Source: Rhodoluna sp. (lineage in GTDB: Bacteria > Actinomycetota > Actinomycetes > Actinomycetales > Microbacteriaceae). Taken from it: 64,000 nucleotides of DNA. Positions within the stretch are counted from its first letter, which is position 1, and each line of letters opens with the position of its first letter. Below, in pieces: positions 54,987 through 63,968 of the stretch. The stretch is from assembly GCA_024641985.1 (NCBI GenBank), contig JAHEBZ010000003.1:310001-374000 (forward strand), in the 5' to 3' direction. Position numbers and translations under genes: made by a program. The notes under the pieces were generated by a model, which had not been told where the DNA came from, searched no databases, and worked only from the letters and a program-made list of their open reading frames with translations.

Positions 54987-55967
54987 TTGCGTAAATTCAT
55001 TGCTTTGACCGCCGCCGCTTTGCTAACCGTTTCATTGGCTGGCTGCGCTCCGACCAACCCTGCCGACGCACTATTTGCCGGCGTTGCGCAAACCTGTGAT
55101 TCCTTCACCACCGGCGCTGCGGCTGACAACATCAAAGTTGACACCGACATGAGCAAAGTGCCAACGGTTGAATTTGCAACACCGCTAACCGCCGAAGAAA
55201 TTCAAACCAAAGTTGTGGTTGAAGGCGATGGCCCAAAGTTCACTGGCAACGAGCTAGTTGACCTTGAATATGTTGGCGTTAATGGAGGCACCGGAAAGGT
55301 CTTCCAGACCTCAAAGTTTGATGGCACCGACTTTGCATCTCAGTTCATGGCTGCAGGCGGAACCCCCGACTTCTGCCACGCGCTTTCGGGTGTGCGCGAA
55401 GGCTCGAGAGTGGCAATTTTGTTTCCTGCCACTTTTGCCCACGCGGGTCAAGGAGTTGCCGATCTTGGCATCGGCACCGATGAATCAATCGTTTTCGTTT
55501 TCGACCTTCTAAAAGTGTTCTTGCCACGTGCAGTAGGCGAAGATAAAGGCAATGGAGTCGGCTTTCCTGCCGTCGTTCGCGACCCAAAGACAGGTCAGCC
55601 TGGGCTCACCACCAGCGGTGGAGCGGCCCCTACAGAATTTAAAGTTCACACCTTGATCAAAGGTCGCGGCGATGTAGTTGCCAAGGGTCAGGTTGTCACG
55701 CTTCACTACTCGGGTTTCTTGTATGAAGGCGGCACTGTTTTTGATTCTTCTTGGGATAAAGGCCAACCAACTCAATTCGCACTGGCAGACGGTCAGCTCA
55801 TTCCGGGCTTTATAAAGGCACTCGAGGGCCAAACAGTGGGCTCTCAGGTCATTGCGATTGTTCCGCCTTCAGACGGTTATGGCAATCAAGAGCAAGGAAG
55901 CATCCCGGCAAACTCGACTCTGATCTTCGTTGTGGACATCCTCGGCACCAACAATAAAACCAACTAG
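54987..55967 (+). CDS. FKBP-type peptidyl-prolyl isomerase, lipoprotein
   Basis: 326 residues from a TTG at 54987, six bases after GAAAGA. This start gives a clean lipoprotein signal (RKFIALTAAALLTVSLAGC, lipobox Cys at residue 20); the upstream TTG at 54957 would add ten polar residues. Two FKBP domains are present. The first (about 60-185) lacks the usual aromatic pocket pattern and looks degenerate. The second (about 225-322) has VTLHYSGFLYEGGTVFDSSW and IPGFIKALEGQTVGSQ. It probably helps fold secreted proteins at the outer face of the membrane. Confidence 0.9.
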   Translation: MRKFIALTAAALLTVSLAGCAPTNPADALFAGVAQTCDSFTTGAAADNIKVDTDMSKVPTVEFATPLTAEEIQTKVVVEGDGPKFTGNELVDLEYVGVNGGTGKVFQTSKFDGTDFASQFMAAGGTPDFCHALSGVREGSRVAILFPATFAHAGQGVADLGIGTDESIVFVFDLLKVFLPRAVGEDKGNGVGFPAVVRDPKTGQPGLTTSGGAAPTEFKVHTLIKGRGDVVAKGQVVTLHYSGFLYEGGTVFDSSWDKGQPTQFALADGQLIPGFIKALEGQTVGSQVIAIVPPSDGYGNQEQGSIPANSTLIFVVDILGTNNKTN

Positions 55968-55988
55968 TCTGTCCTTTAGGGGAGACTA

Positions 55989-56987
55989 ATGGCAAAGATC
56001 AGAACCACCTGGCAGCCCTATAAGACCGACAAGTCTGAACGGCTACTGCAGTTGACTACCGCACTGTTATTTGCCGAGCGCGGCTTGACCAAACGAGAGC
56101 TTTACTACTCGATTACGGAGTATCGAGCGGATGTTGCAGACAAGAAATCTGAACCGAGCCTGAACCGAAAATTCGAACGCGACAAGTCAGATTTGCGCGA
56201 TTCGGGCATTCTGGTGCAAATTAGCAACCCACAGGATGCACCCGAAGAACAGCGCTATGTAATCACCAGCGATTCGTTTGTTTGGCCAGCAAAAACCTCG
56301 CTGAGCCCACATCAGTTGCAACTTTTAAACCTGGCTTCGCAGGCTTGGTCGATGGCGTCGCTCTCGAGCGAGGTTAACCAGGGCCTAATCAAATTGCGGT
56401 CGCTCGGCCTGCAACCGGCCGAAGCCGACTTGGTTGGGCTTGCCCCCAAGTTCAAGACTCACGAACCCGCCTTCATGCCCCTCAATAAGGCTATCGACGA
56501 ACGCTATGAGGTCACCTTCAACTATCGTCGCCAAGACGAACAGGTTAAACCACGTCGCGTGCAACCTTGGCAACTGCAAAACATAAGCGGTCAGTGGCTG
56601 TTGGTTTGCTTTGATGTCGACAAAAAAGAGGTAAGAAATTTCCTGCTTAAGCGGATCGTTTCAAAGGTTACAGCCGTGCAGCTAGACCACGAATTGATCA
56701 ACTTTGAGGCTCCCGATGCAACCGAATTGCAATCGGCCATCGAAGATCTTGCAACTCACACCGCAAAACAGGTTGCCACTATCAAAGTAAACAAAGACTC
56801 GAGTGCTTGGTTTCACTTTCATCTCGACGAGAAACAAGACACCGAACTGAATTTTGAATACATGGATCTAAACCTTTTGGCCGAGGAGTTAAGCGTGTTT
56901 GCCCTTGATATTAAGGTGTTAAGCCCTCGCGAACTCGACGAGGCAATTAGGGCTGGCTTCGAGAAGGTTGCATCTGACCATGCCTAA
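55989..56987 (+). CDS. pafB: WYL-domain transcriptional regulator PafB
   Basis: 332 residues. The N-terminal winged helix begins around KSERLLQLTTALLFAERGLTK and a WYL domain sits at about 160-250 (EVTFNYRRQDEQVKPRRVQPW). A WCX domain is C-terminal. Together with PafC it forms an activator of the LexA-independent DNA damage response in mycobacteria. AGGGGAG precedes the ATG. It overlaps pafC by eight bases. Confidence 0.92.
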   Translation: MAKIRTTWQPYKTDKSERLLQLTTALLFAERGLTKRELYYSITEYRADVADKKSEPSLNRKFERDKSDLRDSGILVQISNPQDAPEEQRYVITSDSFVWPAKTSLSPHQLQLLNLASQAWSMASLSSEVNQGLIKLRSLGLQPAEADLVGLAPKFKTHEPAFMPLNKAIDERYEVTFNYRRQDEQVKPRRVQPWQLQNISGQWLLVCFDVDKKEVRNFLLKRIVSKVTAVQLDHELINFEAPDATELQSAIEDLATHTAKQVATIKVNKDSSAWFHFHLDEKQDTELNFEYMDLNLLAEELSVFALDIKVLSPRELDEAIRAGFEKVASDHA

Positions 56988-57969
56988 ATTAAATTCGCTT
57001 GATGGTGGATCTCGGTTTAACTTCATGCTCGCTCTAATCGCCTATTTAGAGCGCTCGGGCGAGGTAACCACAGCAACTGCAGCTCAGCATTTCAATCTCG
57101 ACGAAAAATACCTCCGCGAGGTTGTCTTCTCGATCAACCAGTTATCGGTCGAGTTTCCGGGTCGCGAAGAAATCTTCTTCTTCATCGATGCCGACCTGGC
57201 CGATGAAGGCATTTTGTCACTAACCCAAAATGATTTGATTCAAGATGTACCAAGGCTTTCAAGTCGCCAAGCCGCGGCAATCGGGGCTGGCTTAAACTAT
57301 CTTGCAACAATGCCCGCATTCGCCGACGACGCCGAGCTCAAGTCGCTTCAAGAGCTTATGAGTCAAGGCTCTGGCCGTGGAAGCGCACCAGCGATCACTG
57401 TTGCCCCAGGCACCGAAGCGCAATATGCCGAGGTTCTGCGAGAGGCTTTGCTGGCCGGCCGAAGAATCTCGTGCGAATACCTGAATGCCAAAGGCGAGCA
57501 AACCATACGCGAGATTGACCCTCTGCGAATCGATGTGCGGCCGGATGGCACTTATTTGCGCGGCTACTGCCTAGTAAATGCAGCCCTAAGAAACTTCAAG
57601 CTTGACCGCATGCGAAACATCAAAATTTCAGAACTACCGATTAGCGCAGAAGCAAAATCAGTTGGAGAAATCGAAGACTCACTCTATGTTTCACAGGCAA
57701 ATGACATCGAAGTCACCGTCGAGCTCGAACCCGAAGCCTACGGCCTAATTGCTGAATTTCAGACGGTTGAAGAGCCAACAAGTGCGGGCGAAGGAGCAAT
57801 TCGCGCCGTGATCAAGGTTGGCCATTTGCCAAACATCGCGAAATTGATTTCTCGTTACCGAGGCAAAGCCCGCGTAATTGAACCCAAAGAGGCCCGGGAG
57901 CTTGTTAAAAACTACGCTCTCAAGGTGTTGGGTGAATCGGCACACTCTAACCAAACCGAGGTCGAATAA
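56980..57969 (+). CDS. pafC: WYL-domain transcriptional regulator PafC
   Basis: 329 residues from the ATG at 56980, which gives PKLNSLDGGSRFNFMLAL and an eight-base overlap with pafB; an upstream TTG at 56968 is possible but less likely. It has an N-terminal helix-turn-helix, a WYL domain near 160-225 (RISCEYLNAKGEQTIREIDPLRI) and a C-terminal WCX domain. It pairs with PafB. Single-stranded DNA is proposed as the activating signal for the pair in mycobacteria. The uvr genes in this window are plausible targets but this is unproven. Confidence 0.92.
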   Translation: MPKLNSLDGGSRFNFMLALIAYLERSGEVTTATAAQHFNLDEKYLREVVFSINQLSVEFPGREEIFFFIDADLADEGILSLTQNDLIQDVPRLSSRQAAAIGAGLNYLATMPAFADDAELKSLQELMSQGSGRGSAPAITVAPGTEAQYAEVLREALLAGRRISCEYLNAKGEQTIREIDPLRIDVRPDGTYLRGYCLVNAALRNFKLDRMRNIKISELPISAEAKSVGEIEDSLYVSQANDIEVTVELEPEAYGLIAEFQTVEEPTSAGEGAIRAVIKVGHLPNIAKLISRYRGKARVIEPKEARELVKNYALKVLGESAHSNQTEVE

Positions 57970-57971
57970 GA

Positions 57972-58304
57972 ATGGGGTTCTGGGCTTGGTTCTGCATTTG
58001 GACCACTCTCGGCATCGCCGCACTTAGTGTGCTTGGCCTGATCGCAAAGTCACTGTTCAACCGAGCGATGGATGTGCTGCATCAAATAAACCGTCTCGAG
58101 CCTAAAGTTTCGAACTTATTATCCGCTACGCAACGTAAAGGCACCGCCAAGAAACCCGCCAACAGCATCGATCAAGATCCACGTCTGGCAAGGGCAGCGT
58201 GGAGCAAACTCTTGGTTGCCAAGGCAAAGAATCGACAGGCAAGACAGCGTAGGCTTATAGCGTCTCTAAAAGCGTTTAAACCCGAAGAAAGCAGGTTCCA
58301 CTAA
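57972..58304 (+). CDS. Small membrane protein between pafC and tatA
   Basis: 110 residues. A single N-terminal membrane helix (about 4-28, WAWFCIWTTLGIAALSVLGL) is followed by a basic cytoplasmic tail rich in Lys, Arg and Ala, with a helical LARAAWSKLLVAKAKNRQARQRR segment. I recognise no domain. It starts two bases after pafC and its stop overlaps the tatA ATG by one base, so it is part of the operon. The position before tatA suggests a membrane-linked role (inference). Confidence 0.8.
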   Translation: MGFWAWFCIWTTLGIAALSVLGLIAKSLFNRAMDVLHQINRLEPKVSNLLSATQRKGTAKKPANSIDQDPRLARAAWSKLLVAKAKNRQARQRRLIASLKAFKPEESRFH

Positions 58305-58492
58305 TGCGACTAAATGGCTGGGAATGGATCATCATCCTTGTGATCGTTTTGTTGCTTTGGGGTGGCCCAAAGTTGCCTGGTTTAGCCAAGAGCTTGGCTC
58401 AATCGCTTCGCATTTTTAAGAGCGAGATGAAGCCCGAAGACAAGAAGAAGTCGGCAGATGCTGGCGAGGCCGACAAGCCTGCCGAAGACTAA
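58304..58492 (+). CDS. tatA: Sec-independent translocase subunit TatA
   Basis: 62 residues. A membrane helix (about 7-22) is followed by a short hinge and an amphipathic helix (LPGLAKSLAQSLRIFKSEMK), then an acidic/Lys tail. The usual Phe-Gly hinge reads LLWGGPKLP, with Trp in place of Phe. TatA forms the pore of the twin-arginine pathway with TatC. It overlaps the upstream gene by one base and tatC follows by 18 bases. Confidence 0.92.
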   Translation: MRLNGWEWIIILVIVLLLWGGPKLPGLAKSLAQSLRIFKSEMKPEDKKKSADAGEADKPAED

Positions 58493-58510
58493 TTAGCGCA
58501 GGGCATTACT

Positions 58511-59302
58511 TTGGCCGGCAAGCGCAACCCCGAAAGCAAAATGAGCATCGGGGGACACCTAAAAGAACTAAGAAATCGCCTTTTTTGGTCTGCCATTTTC
58601 ATCTTTGCCGCCACCGTCGGGGGTTGGTTTCTATTTGATCCCGTGTTCCAAATTTTGCAGGCTCCGGTAATCGAAATCGCCACTAAAAAGGGCGTCAATG
58701 CAACCATCAACTTCGGCACTGTGGTCTCGGCGTTCGACCTTCGATTGCAGGTATCGATTTTCATCGGCCTGCTACTCTCGAGCCCCTTCTGGCTCTTCAA
58801 CCTCTGGGCATTCATCACCCCTGGCCTAAAACGGCGTGAAAGAAGATTCACACTCGGTTTCGTTTTCAGCGCTGTTCCACTCTTTGCACTGGGATGTTGG
58901 CTTGCGTGGGTGTCACTGCCGAGTTTTGTCGAGACTCTGATTGGCTTCACACCACAGGGCAGCGCCAACGTCATCAATGCCAGCGAATACATACTTTTCA
59001 CCATCAGAATTTTGCTTGTCTTCGGTATCGCATTTGTTTTGCCGGTGGTTTTGGTTTTGCTCAATTTTGCCGGGTTAATCACGGCAAAGAGCATCGTAAA
59101 GTCATGGCGAATCGCCATTTTTATTATTGCCGTGGTGGCGGCTTTGGCCACACCAACCGCCGATCCAATGTCGATGTTCCTGGTGATGGTTCCGCTAGTA
59201 GTTCTATATTTCGCGGCTGCAGGCGTTACGGCCCTAAACGACAAACGGCGTGAACGCCGAGTAATCGCGATTGACGAACAAATTGAAGCGCAAGATGGCT
59301 GA
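58511..59302 (+). CDS. tatC: Sec-independent translocase subunit TatC
   Basis: 263 residues from a TTG at 58511, or 253 from an ATG at 58541; neither has a strong ribosome site. Six membrane helices. The N-terminal MSIGGHLKELRNRLFWSA contains the conserved HLKELR signal-binding motif, and the first periplasmic loop and Pro-containing segments are in place. TatC binds twin-arginine signal peptides. It overlaps the helicase gene by eight bases. Confidence 0.95.
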   Translation: MAGKRNPESKMSIGGHLKELRNRLFWSAIFIFAATVGGWFLFDPVFQILQAPVIEIATKKGVNATINFGTVVSAFDLRLQVSIFIGLLLSSPFWLFNLWAFITPGLKRRERRFTLGFVFSAVPLFALGCWLAWVSLPSFVETLIGFTPQGSANVINASEYILFTIRILLVFGIAFVLPVVLVLLNFAGLITAKSIVKSWRIAIFIIAVVAALATPTADPMSMFLVMVPLVVLYFAAAGVTALNDKRRERRVIAIDEQIEAQDG

Positions 59303-61754
59303 CCAAATTTTGAGCCCGGCCGAGAGATATAAGAAAGCCAAGAAAAATCCGGCGTCGCCTTCGGTTGATAGCTTTGTTAGTCTGCTTAAATTTCCGATGG
59401 ATGACTTTCAAGAACGTGCCTGCCGCAGCCTTGCCAAGGGCAAGAGCGTTTTGGTTGCTGCTCCAACGGGTGCCGGCAAAACCATCGTTGGCGAGTTTGC
59501 CATTCACCTGGCCATCGAAAAAGATCTCAAGGTTTTTTACACCACTCCGATAAAGGCTCTCAGCAATCAAAAATATGCCGAGTTGGTGAAGCGATATGGT
59601 CAAGAGCGAGTGGGCATTCTCACTGGCGACAACAATCAAAACTCTGATGCTCAAATCGTTGTGATGACAACCGAAGTTTTGCGCAACATGATTTACGCCA
59701 ACTCCAACGCTCTAATCAGCCTCGGCTACGTTGTCATGGACGAGGTGCATTACCTTGCCGACAAATTCAGGGGAGCGGTTTGGGAAGAAGTCATTCTGCA
59801 CTTGCCTAAGGATGTAAAAATCGTTTCGCTGAGCGCAACGGTGTCTAACGCAGAAGAGTTTGGTGCCTGGCTCGACGAGGTGCGCGGCGAAACCGACATC
59901 ATTGTTTCTGAAATTCGACCAGTTCCCCTAAATCAACACGTTTTGTTTGGCAACGAATTGCTCGACCTTTTTGATGAAAGCGAGAAGGGCACCCGAGTCA
60001 ATCAAGACCTTGCTCAAAGGCATATATCCAAACTGCGCGAACCACTGCATAAGCCGCGTGGCCGGAGTGGTTATCGCGACGATCGCCGGGGTCAAAACCG
60101 CATCGACCGAATTAGCAAACCCGAGATTGTCGAATTACTCGAAGACGAAGACCTGTTGCCGGCGATCTTTTTCATATTCTCGCGAGCAGGTTGTGAAGCC
60201 GCAGTTAAGGCTTGTCACAGCCACGGAGTTCGACTCACCACAACCGAAGAGAAGCAAGAGATTCGGCGTTTAGTGGAAGAAAAGTGCTACAACATCGCCG
60301 AGGAAGACCTTGATACCCTTGGCTATTTCGATTGGCTAAGCGGCCTCGAGCGCGGCGTGGCAGCCCACCACGCAGGCATGCTACCGGCATTCAAAGAGGT
60401 GGTTGAAGAGCTATTTCTGCGCAAATTAGTCAAGGCGGTTTTTGCCACCGAAACGCTTGCACTCGGAATAAATATGCCAGCCCGAACCGTAGTTCTAGAG
60501 CGCCTCGATAAATACAATGGCGAAGGCCGAGTAAATCTAACGCCTGGCGAATACACCCAGCTAACTGGTCGCGCGGGTCGCCGTGGCATTGATACACAGG
60601 GGCACTCGGTTATTCAGTGGAGTGCCAACATGGAGCCAAACAGTGTGGCAGGGTTGGCAAGCAAACGAACCTATCCATTGATCAGCCCGTTCCGGCCCAC
60701 CTACAACATGGCGGTAAACCTCATTGAGGCATTTGGGCGCGAGCGCGCTCGTGAAGTGCTCGAAACCTCTTTTGCCCAGTTCCAAGCCGACCGCGCCGTG
60801 GTTGGGCTTGCCAAGGGAATCCGTGAAAAACAGGTTTCCCTAGAGGGATACGAAGACGCCATGAAGTGCCATCGCGGCAATTTTGTTGAATATGCCTCGA
60901 TGCGACGCGAAATCACCGACATTGAAAGGGCACTTTCAGCTGGCCGGGTGCGTGCCGAACGCGGCAAAGACATTCGCCAGAGCAAGGGGCGCCATCTTCA
61001 AGAGCAACGAATCAATCAGCTCAAACGCGACTTGCGAGCGCATCCGTGCCATGCTTGCAACGACCGCGAGGCACACGCCAGATGGGGCGAGCGTTGGTTC
61101 AAACTTCGTCGCGAACTCGATGCCGTTATGAGCCAAATTGAGGGCAGAACCAACCAGGTGGCCAAGACCTTCGACCGCATTTGCGAGATGCTCGTAGACC
61201 TGCGGTATATCGAGGCGAACCGCAATGGTGATGAGCTGGTTGACTACAACGTTCTCGATGGCGGCAAAACTCTTGCACGCATATATGGCGAACGAGATCT
61301 GCTAATTGCCGAGGCTCTGCGTGAAGACATATGGAGCAAGCTTGACCCAGCGGGCTTAGCCGCGATGGCCGCAGCGTTGGTTTATGAGGCTCGTCGCGAC
61401 GATGAGGAGTGGGAGCCGCGCTTGCCGAAGGGTAATTTTGGCGAGGTAATTCAACAAACCCAGCAACTCTGGTCTGATCTTGAAGAGTTAGCCGAGCACC
61501 ACAAATTGCGTCGCACTAACCCGCTCGATTTGAGTCTATGTTTGCCGATTTACCGATGGGCAACCGGTGCTCGGCTCGATGCGGTGCTCGAAAGCGCAGA
61601 CCTGTTGGCCGGAGACTTCATCCGTTGGACCAAGCAAATCATAGATGTTTTAGATCAAATTGCTCAGGCTTCAAACCCTGCCTTGGCTGAGACAGCGAAA
61701 ACTGCCGTAGACAAAGTGAAACGAGGAATTGTTGCCTATTCCTTCTACGGTTAA
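59295..61754 (+). CDS. DEAD/DEAH-box helicase (HelY/Mtr4-like)
   Basis: 819 residues from the ATG at 59295, eight bases inside tatC; the TTG at 59271 is less likely. Superfamily II motifs: Walker A AAPTGAGKT near residue 54, DEVH box VMDEVHYLAD near residue 150, the helicase C domain with GLERGVAAHHAGMLP and LTGRAGRRGID. The C-terminal part (DSHCT-like) follows. Related actinobacterial proteins are annotated HelY and are thought to act on RNA. The CHACNDREAH segment near residue 590 could bind zinc. Confidence 0.92.
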   Translation: MADQILSPAERYKKAKKNPASPSVDSFVSLLKFPMDDFQERACRSLAKGKSVLVAAPTGAGKTIVGEFAIHLAIEKDLKVFYTTPIKALSNQKYAELVKRYGQERVGILTGDNNQNSDAQIVVMTTEVLRNMIYANSNALISLGYVVMDEVHYLADKFRGAVWEEVILHLPKDVKIVSLSATVSNAEEFGAWLDEVRGETDIIVSEIRPVPLNQHVLFGNELLDLFDESEKGTRVNQDLAQRHISKLREPLHKPRGRSGYRDDRRGQNRIDRISKPEIVELLEDEDLLPAIFFIFSRAGCEAAVKACHSHGVRLTTTEEKQEIRRLVEEKCYNIAEEDLDTLGYFDWLSGLERGVAAHHAGMLPAFKEVVEELFLRKLVKAVFATETLALGINMPARTVVLERLDKYNGEGRVNLTPGEYTQLTGRAGRRGIDTQGHSVIQWSANMEPNSVAGLASKRTYPLISPFRPTYNMAVNLIEAFGRERAREVLETSFAQFQADRAVVGLAKGIREKQVSLEGYEDAMKCHRGNFVEYASMRREITDIERALSAGRVRAERGKDIRQSKGRHLQEQRINQLKRDLRAHPCHACNDREAHARWGERWFKLRRELDAVMSQIEGRTNQVAKTFDRICEMLVDLRYIEANRNGDELVDYNVLDGGKTLARIYGERDLLIAEALREDIWSKLDPAGLAAMAAALVYEARRDDEEWEPRLPKGNFGEVIQQTQQLWSDLEELAEHHKLRRTNPLDLSLCLPIYRWATGARLDAVLESADLLAGDFIRWTKQIIDVLDQIAQASNPALAETAKTAVDKVKRGIVAYSFYG

Positions 61755-63261
61755 GCGGCTTGCTCTCGCAATTGTCGGTGGTTTGGCATCGAGCCTTGCT
61801 ATGCCACGCGAAGACATCTGGCCTCTCATTTTTGTTTCGGTCGCGGCTCTAACGCTTTCAGTTCGCGGGCTCAAAATTTGGGCGTCATTCGCTGTCGGCT
61901 TGGTCGGTGGCCTGGCATTTTATCTAAGCCAAATCGAGTGGCTAACGCTCTATCTTGGCCCGGTTCCATGGTTGGCACTTTCTGTCCTAGAGTCAATAAT
62001 ATTCGGCATAGGCATGGCGGCTGTCAGCCAGGTCTGGAAGTGGCTAGATTCGAAGGTTTACGATCGGCTAAAAAGCCCTCTAATTGCACTTGCGCTGGCA
62101 ACAATTTGGACTGCCCGAGAGTGGATCTCGATCACCCTTCCGTATGGCGGGTTTCCGTGGTCGAGACTCGCTCAAACCCAATCGAATAGCTATCTCAGTA
62201 AGTGGGTATTTGTTGGCGGCCTTGGCTGGCTAACTTTTGTGGTTGCCTTCATTTCGGTTGCGGGTCTGTTGCTCGTGATCGGTCGCGAACCCAAAACGGC
62301 AAAATTTGCTCTTGCCGGTTCACTGGTATTTCTCCTTGCCATGCCACTTGCCATCAATCCATCCGGTGCAGCCGAGGCAGGCACATATCGAATCGGTGCG
62401 GTTCAGGGCAACGCCAATGCGGGCCTATTTGCGAACACAAAGCGCGGTGAAGTTCTTAATAACCACATCGAGGCCACTCAAGAAATGCTCGCGAACCCAA
62501 AAGCAAAAGACCTTGATGCAATAATTTGGCCCGAAAATGCGAGCGACCTAAGCCCTTTTTCTGATGCAAAAACATTTCAAGACATTCAAACCCTCGTTAA
62601 CGAGCAATATCACGTGCCGCTAATCTTCGGCACCATTACCGCGCGCGGCGAAAATCTCTACAACAGTTCAATTCTTTGGACTCCCGGTTTAGGCCCTACC
62701 GACTGGTATGACAAAAAAAGGCCAGTGCCATTTGCTGAATATGTTCCAGACCGAGATTTTTGGTACCAACTTTCACCCGAGTTGATTGGTTTGGTCTCTA
62801 GGGGCTACAGTTTTGGCGAACGCGATGGCATATTCGAGATTGACTCGGTGAAACTTGGCGCACTCATCTGCTTTGAGATTGCAATCGACGACATTGGTCG
62901 CGATTTGGTGCAACAAGGCGCTCAAGTGATCATTTCACAGACCAATAATGCCGATTTTGGCCGCAGCGATGAAACCTACCAGCAGGCTGCTTTTGCGAAG
63001 CTTAGGGCCATAGAGACTGGTCGGTCGGTAGTAAACATCTCGACGGTTGGCGTTTCGGCGATTTACCTGGCCGACGGAACTACGTTGTCAGCCTTACCTA
63101 GCTTTGAGGCTGGTTCAATGATTGAAGATGTTCCACTTCGAAATAGCATCACGCCGGCGATGATCATCGGAAGATACTTCGATTTGGCTATCAATATTTT
63201 TGCACTGCTACTGGTTGCTTTAGCTGGCTTTGCCGGCTCTAGATTTAGGCGCAGGCCATGA
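61729..63261 (+). CDS. lnt: Apolipoprotein N-acyltransferase
   Basis: 510 residues with about six N-terminal membrane helices, a nitrilase-like domain (about 225-480) and a final membrane helix. Catalytic Glu, Lys and Cys are in IIWPENAS, WYDKKRPVPF and GALICFEIAID. It adds a third acyl chain to lipoproteins such as the FKBP protein in this window. It starts 26 bases inside the helicase gene at TTG 61729; TTG 61732 has better spacing from CGAGGA. In M. tuberculosis Lnt and Ppm1 are fused; here they are separate, overlapping genes. Confidence 0.94.
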   Translation: MLPIPSTVKRLALAIVGGLASSLAMPREDIWPLIFVSVAALTLSVRGLKIWASFAVGLVGGLAFYLSQIEWLTLYLGPVPWLALSVLESIIFGIGMAAVSQVWKWLDSKVYDRLKSPLIALALATIWTAREWISITLPYGGFPWSRLAQTQSNSYLSKWVFVGGLGWLTFVVAFISVAGLLLVIGREPKTAKFALAGSLVFLLAMPLAINPSGAAEAGTYRIGAVQGNANAGLFANTKRGEVLNNHIEATQEMLANPKAKDLDAIIWPENASDLSPFSDAKTFQDIQTLVNEQYHVPLIFGTITARGENLYNSSILWTPGLGPTDWYDKKRPVPFAEYVPDRDFWYQLSPELIGLVSRGYSFGERDGIFEIDSVKLGALICFEIAIDDIGRDLVQQGAQVIISQTNNADFGRSDETYQQAAFAKLRAIETGRSVVNISTVGVSAIYLADGTTLSALPSFEAGSMIEDVPLRNSITPAMIIGRYFDLAINIFALLLVALAGFAGSRFRRRP

Positions 63262-63968
63262 GTGTCTTGGTAATCATGCCGACTTATAACGAGGCAACTA
63301 ACCTCGAACGAAGCGTGGCGCAGGTTAGATTAGCGCAACCGCAGGTTCACATTTTGATTGTCGACGACAATAGCCCCGACGGCACTGGCGCCCTGGCCGA
63401 CAATATCGCACGTGACGATGCGCAAGTAACCGTGCTGCACCGAACCAACAAAGAGGGACTGGGGGCGGCCTACCTGGCCGGATTCGCTTGGGGGTTCGAA
63501 CAGGGTTTTGAAACTTTGGTCGAAATGGATGCCGATGGCAGTCACCGAGCCGAAGACCTCGGGGCACTGCTGGCAAAATGTGGTGAAGCCGATTTGGTAA
63601 TCGGTTCGCGGTGGGTTGACGGGGGAGCTGTGCTGAACTGGCCGTGGTATCGCAAGCTGATCTCGCGCACAGGCACGCTGTATGCGGACATCATGCTTGG
63701 CAGCCGGATAAAAGACATGACAGCCGGATTTAGAGCCTTCGATGCAACCTTCTTGCAAAGCCTAGATCTAGGCGGAATTGCGGCACGTGGCTATGGCTTT
63801 CAGGTCGAAATGGCTTGGCGCACGCAAAAGGCAGGTGGCACAGTGACTGAAGTGCCAATAACTTTTGTGGAACGCACGCAAGGAGCCTCAAAAATGACAA
63901 CAGCCATAGTGCTTGAGGCACTATGGCTGGTCACAAAGTGGGGCATAAGCCGCCGCTTAGGTCTATAG
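63258..63968 (+). CDS. ppm1: Polyprenol monophosphomannose synthase
   Basis: 236 residues, a GT2 enzyme of the dolichol-phosphate mannosyltransferase type. VIMPTYNEA opens the protein, the metal/nucleotide Asp residues are in IVDDNSPDGTG and EMDADGSH, and the acceptor side has GSRWVDGG and the C-terminal VPITFVERTQGASKM. It transfers mannose from GDP-mannose to a polyprenyl phosphate for lipoglycans and protein O-mannosylation. It overlaps lnt by four bases (ATGA). A perfect 12-bp stem lies inside the coding region at 63901-63929. Confidence 0.95.
   Translation: MSVLVIMPTYNEATNLERSVAQVRLAQPQVHILIVDDNSPDGTGALADNIARDDAQVTVLHRTNKEGLGAAYLAGFAWGFEQGFETLVEMDADGSHRAEDLGALLAKCGEADLVIGSRWVDGGAVLNWPWYRKLISRTGTLYADIMLGSRIKDMTAGFRAFDATFLQSLDLGGIAARGYGFQVEMAWRTQKAGGTVTEVPITFVERTQGASKMTTAIVLEALWLVTKWGISRRLGL
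63901..63929 (+). repeat. Perfect 12-bp inverted repeat in the 3' end of ppm1
   Basis: Bases 63901-63912 and 63918-63929 are fully complementary around a five-base loop (TTGAG). It lies 40 bases before the stop, has no T-run, and codes for part of the AIVLEALWLV segment. No equivalent perfect repeat was noticed in the other coding sequences. Confidence 0.75.

Noticed and set aside
58489-59244. 251-residue open frame on the minus strand opposite tatC
   Set aside because: It is the mirror of a hydrophobic coding region. The product is Lys/Ser/Pro-rich with no motif, and tatC has clear family motifs on the other strand.
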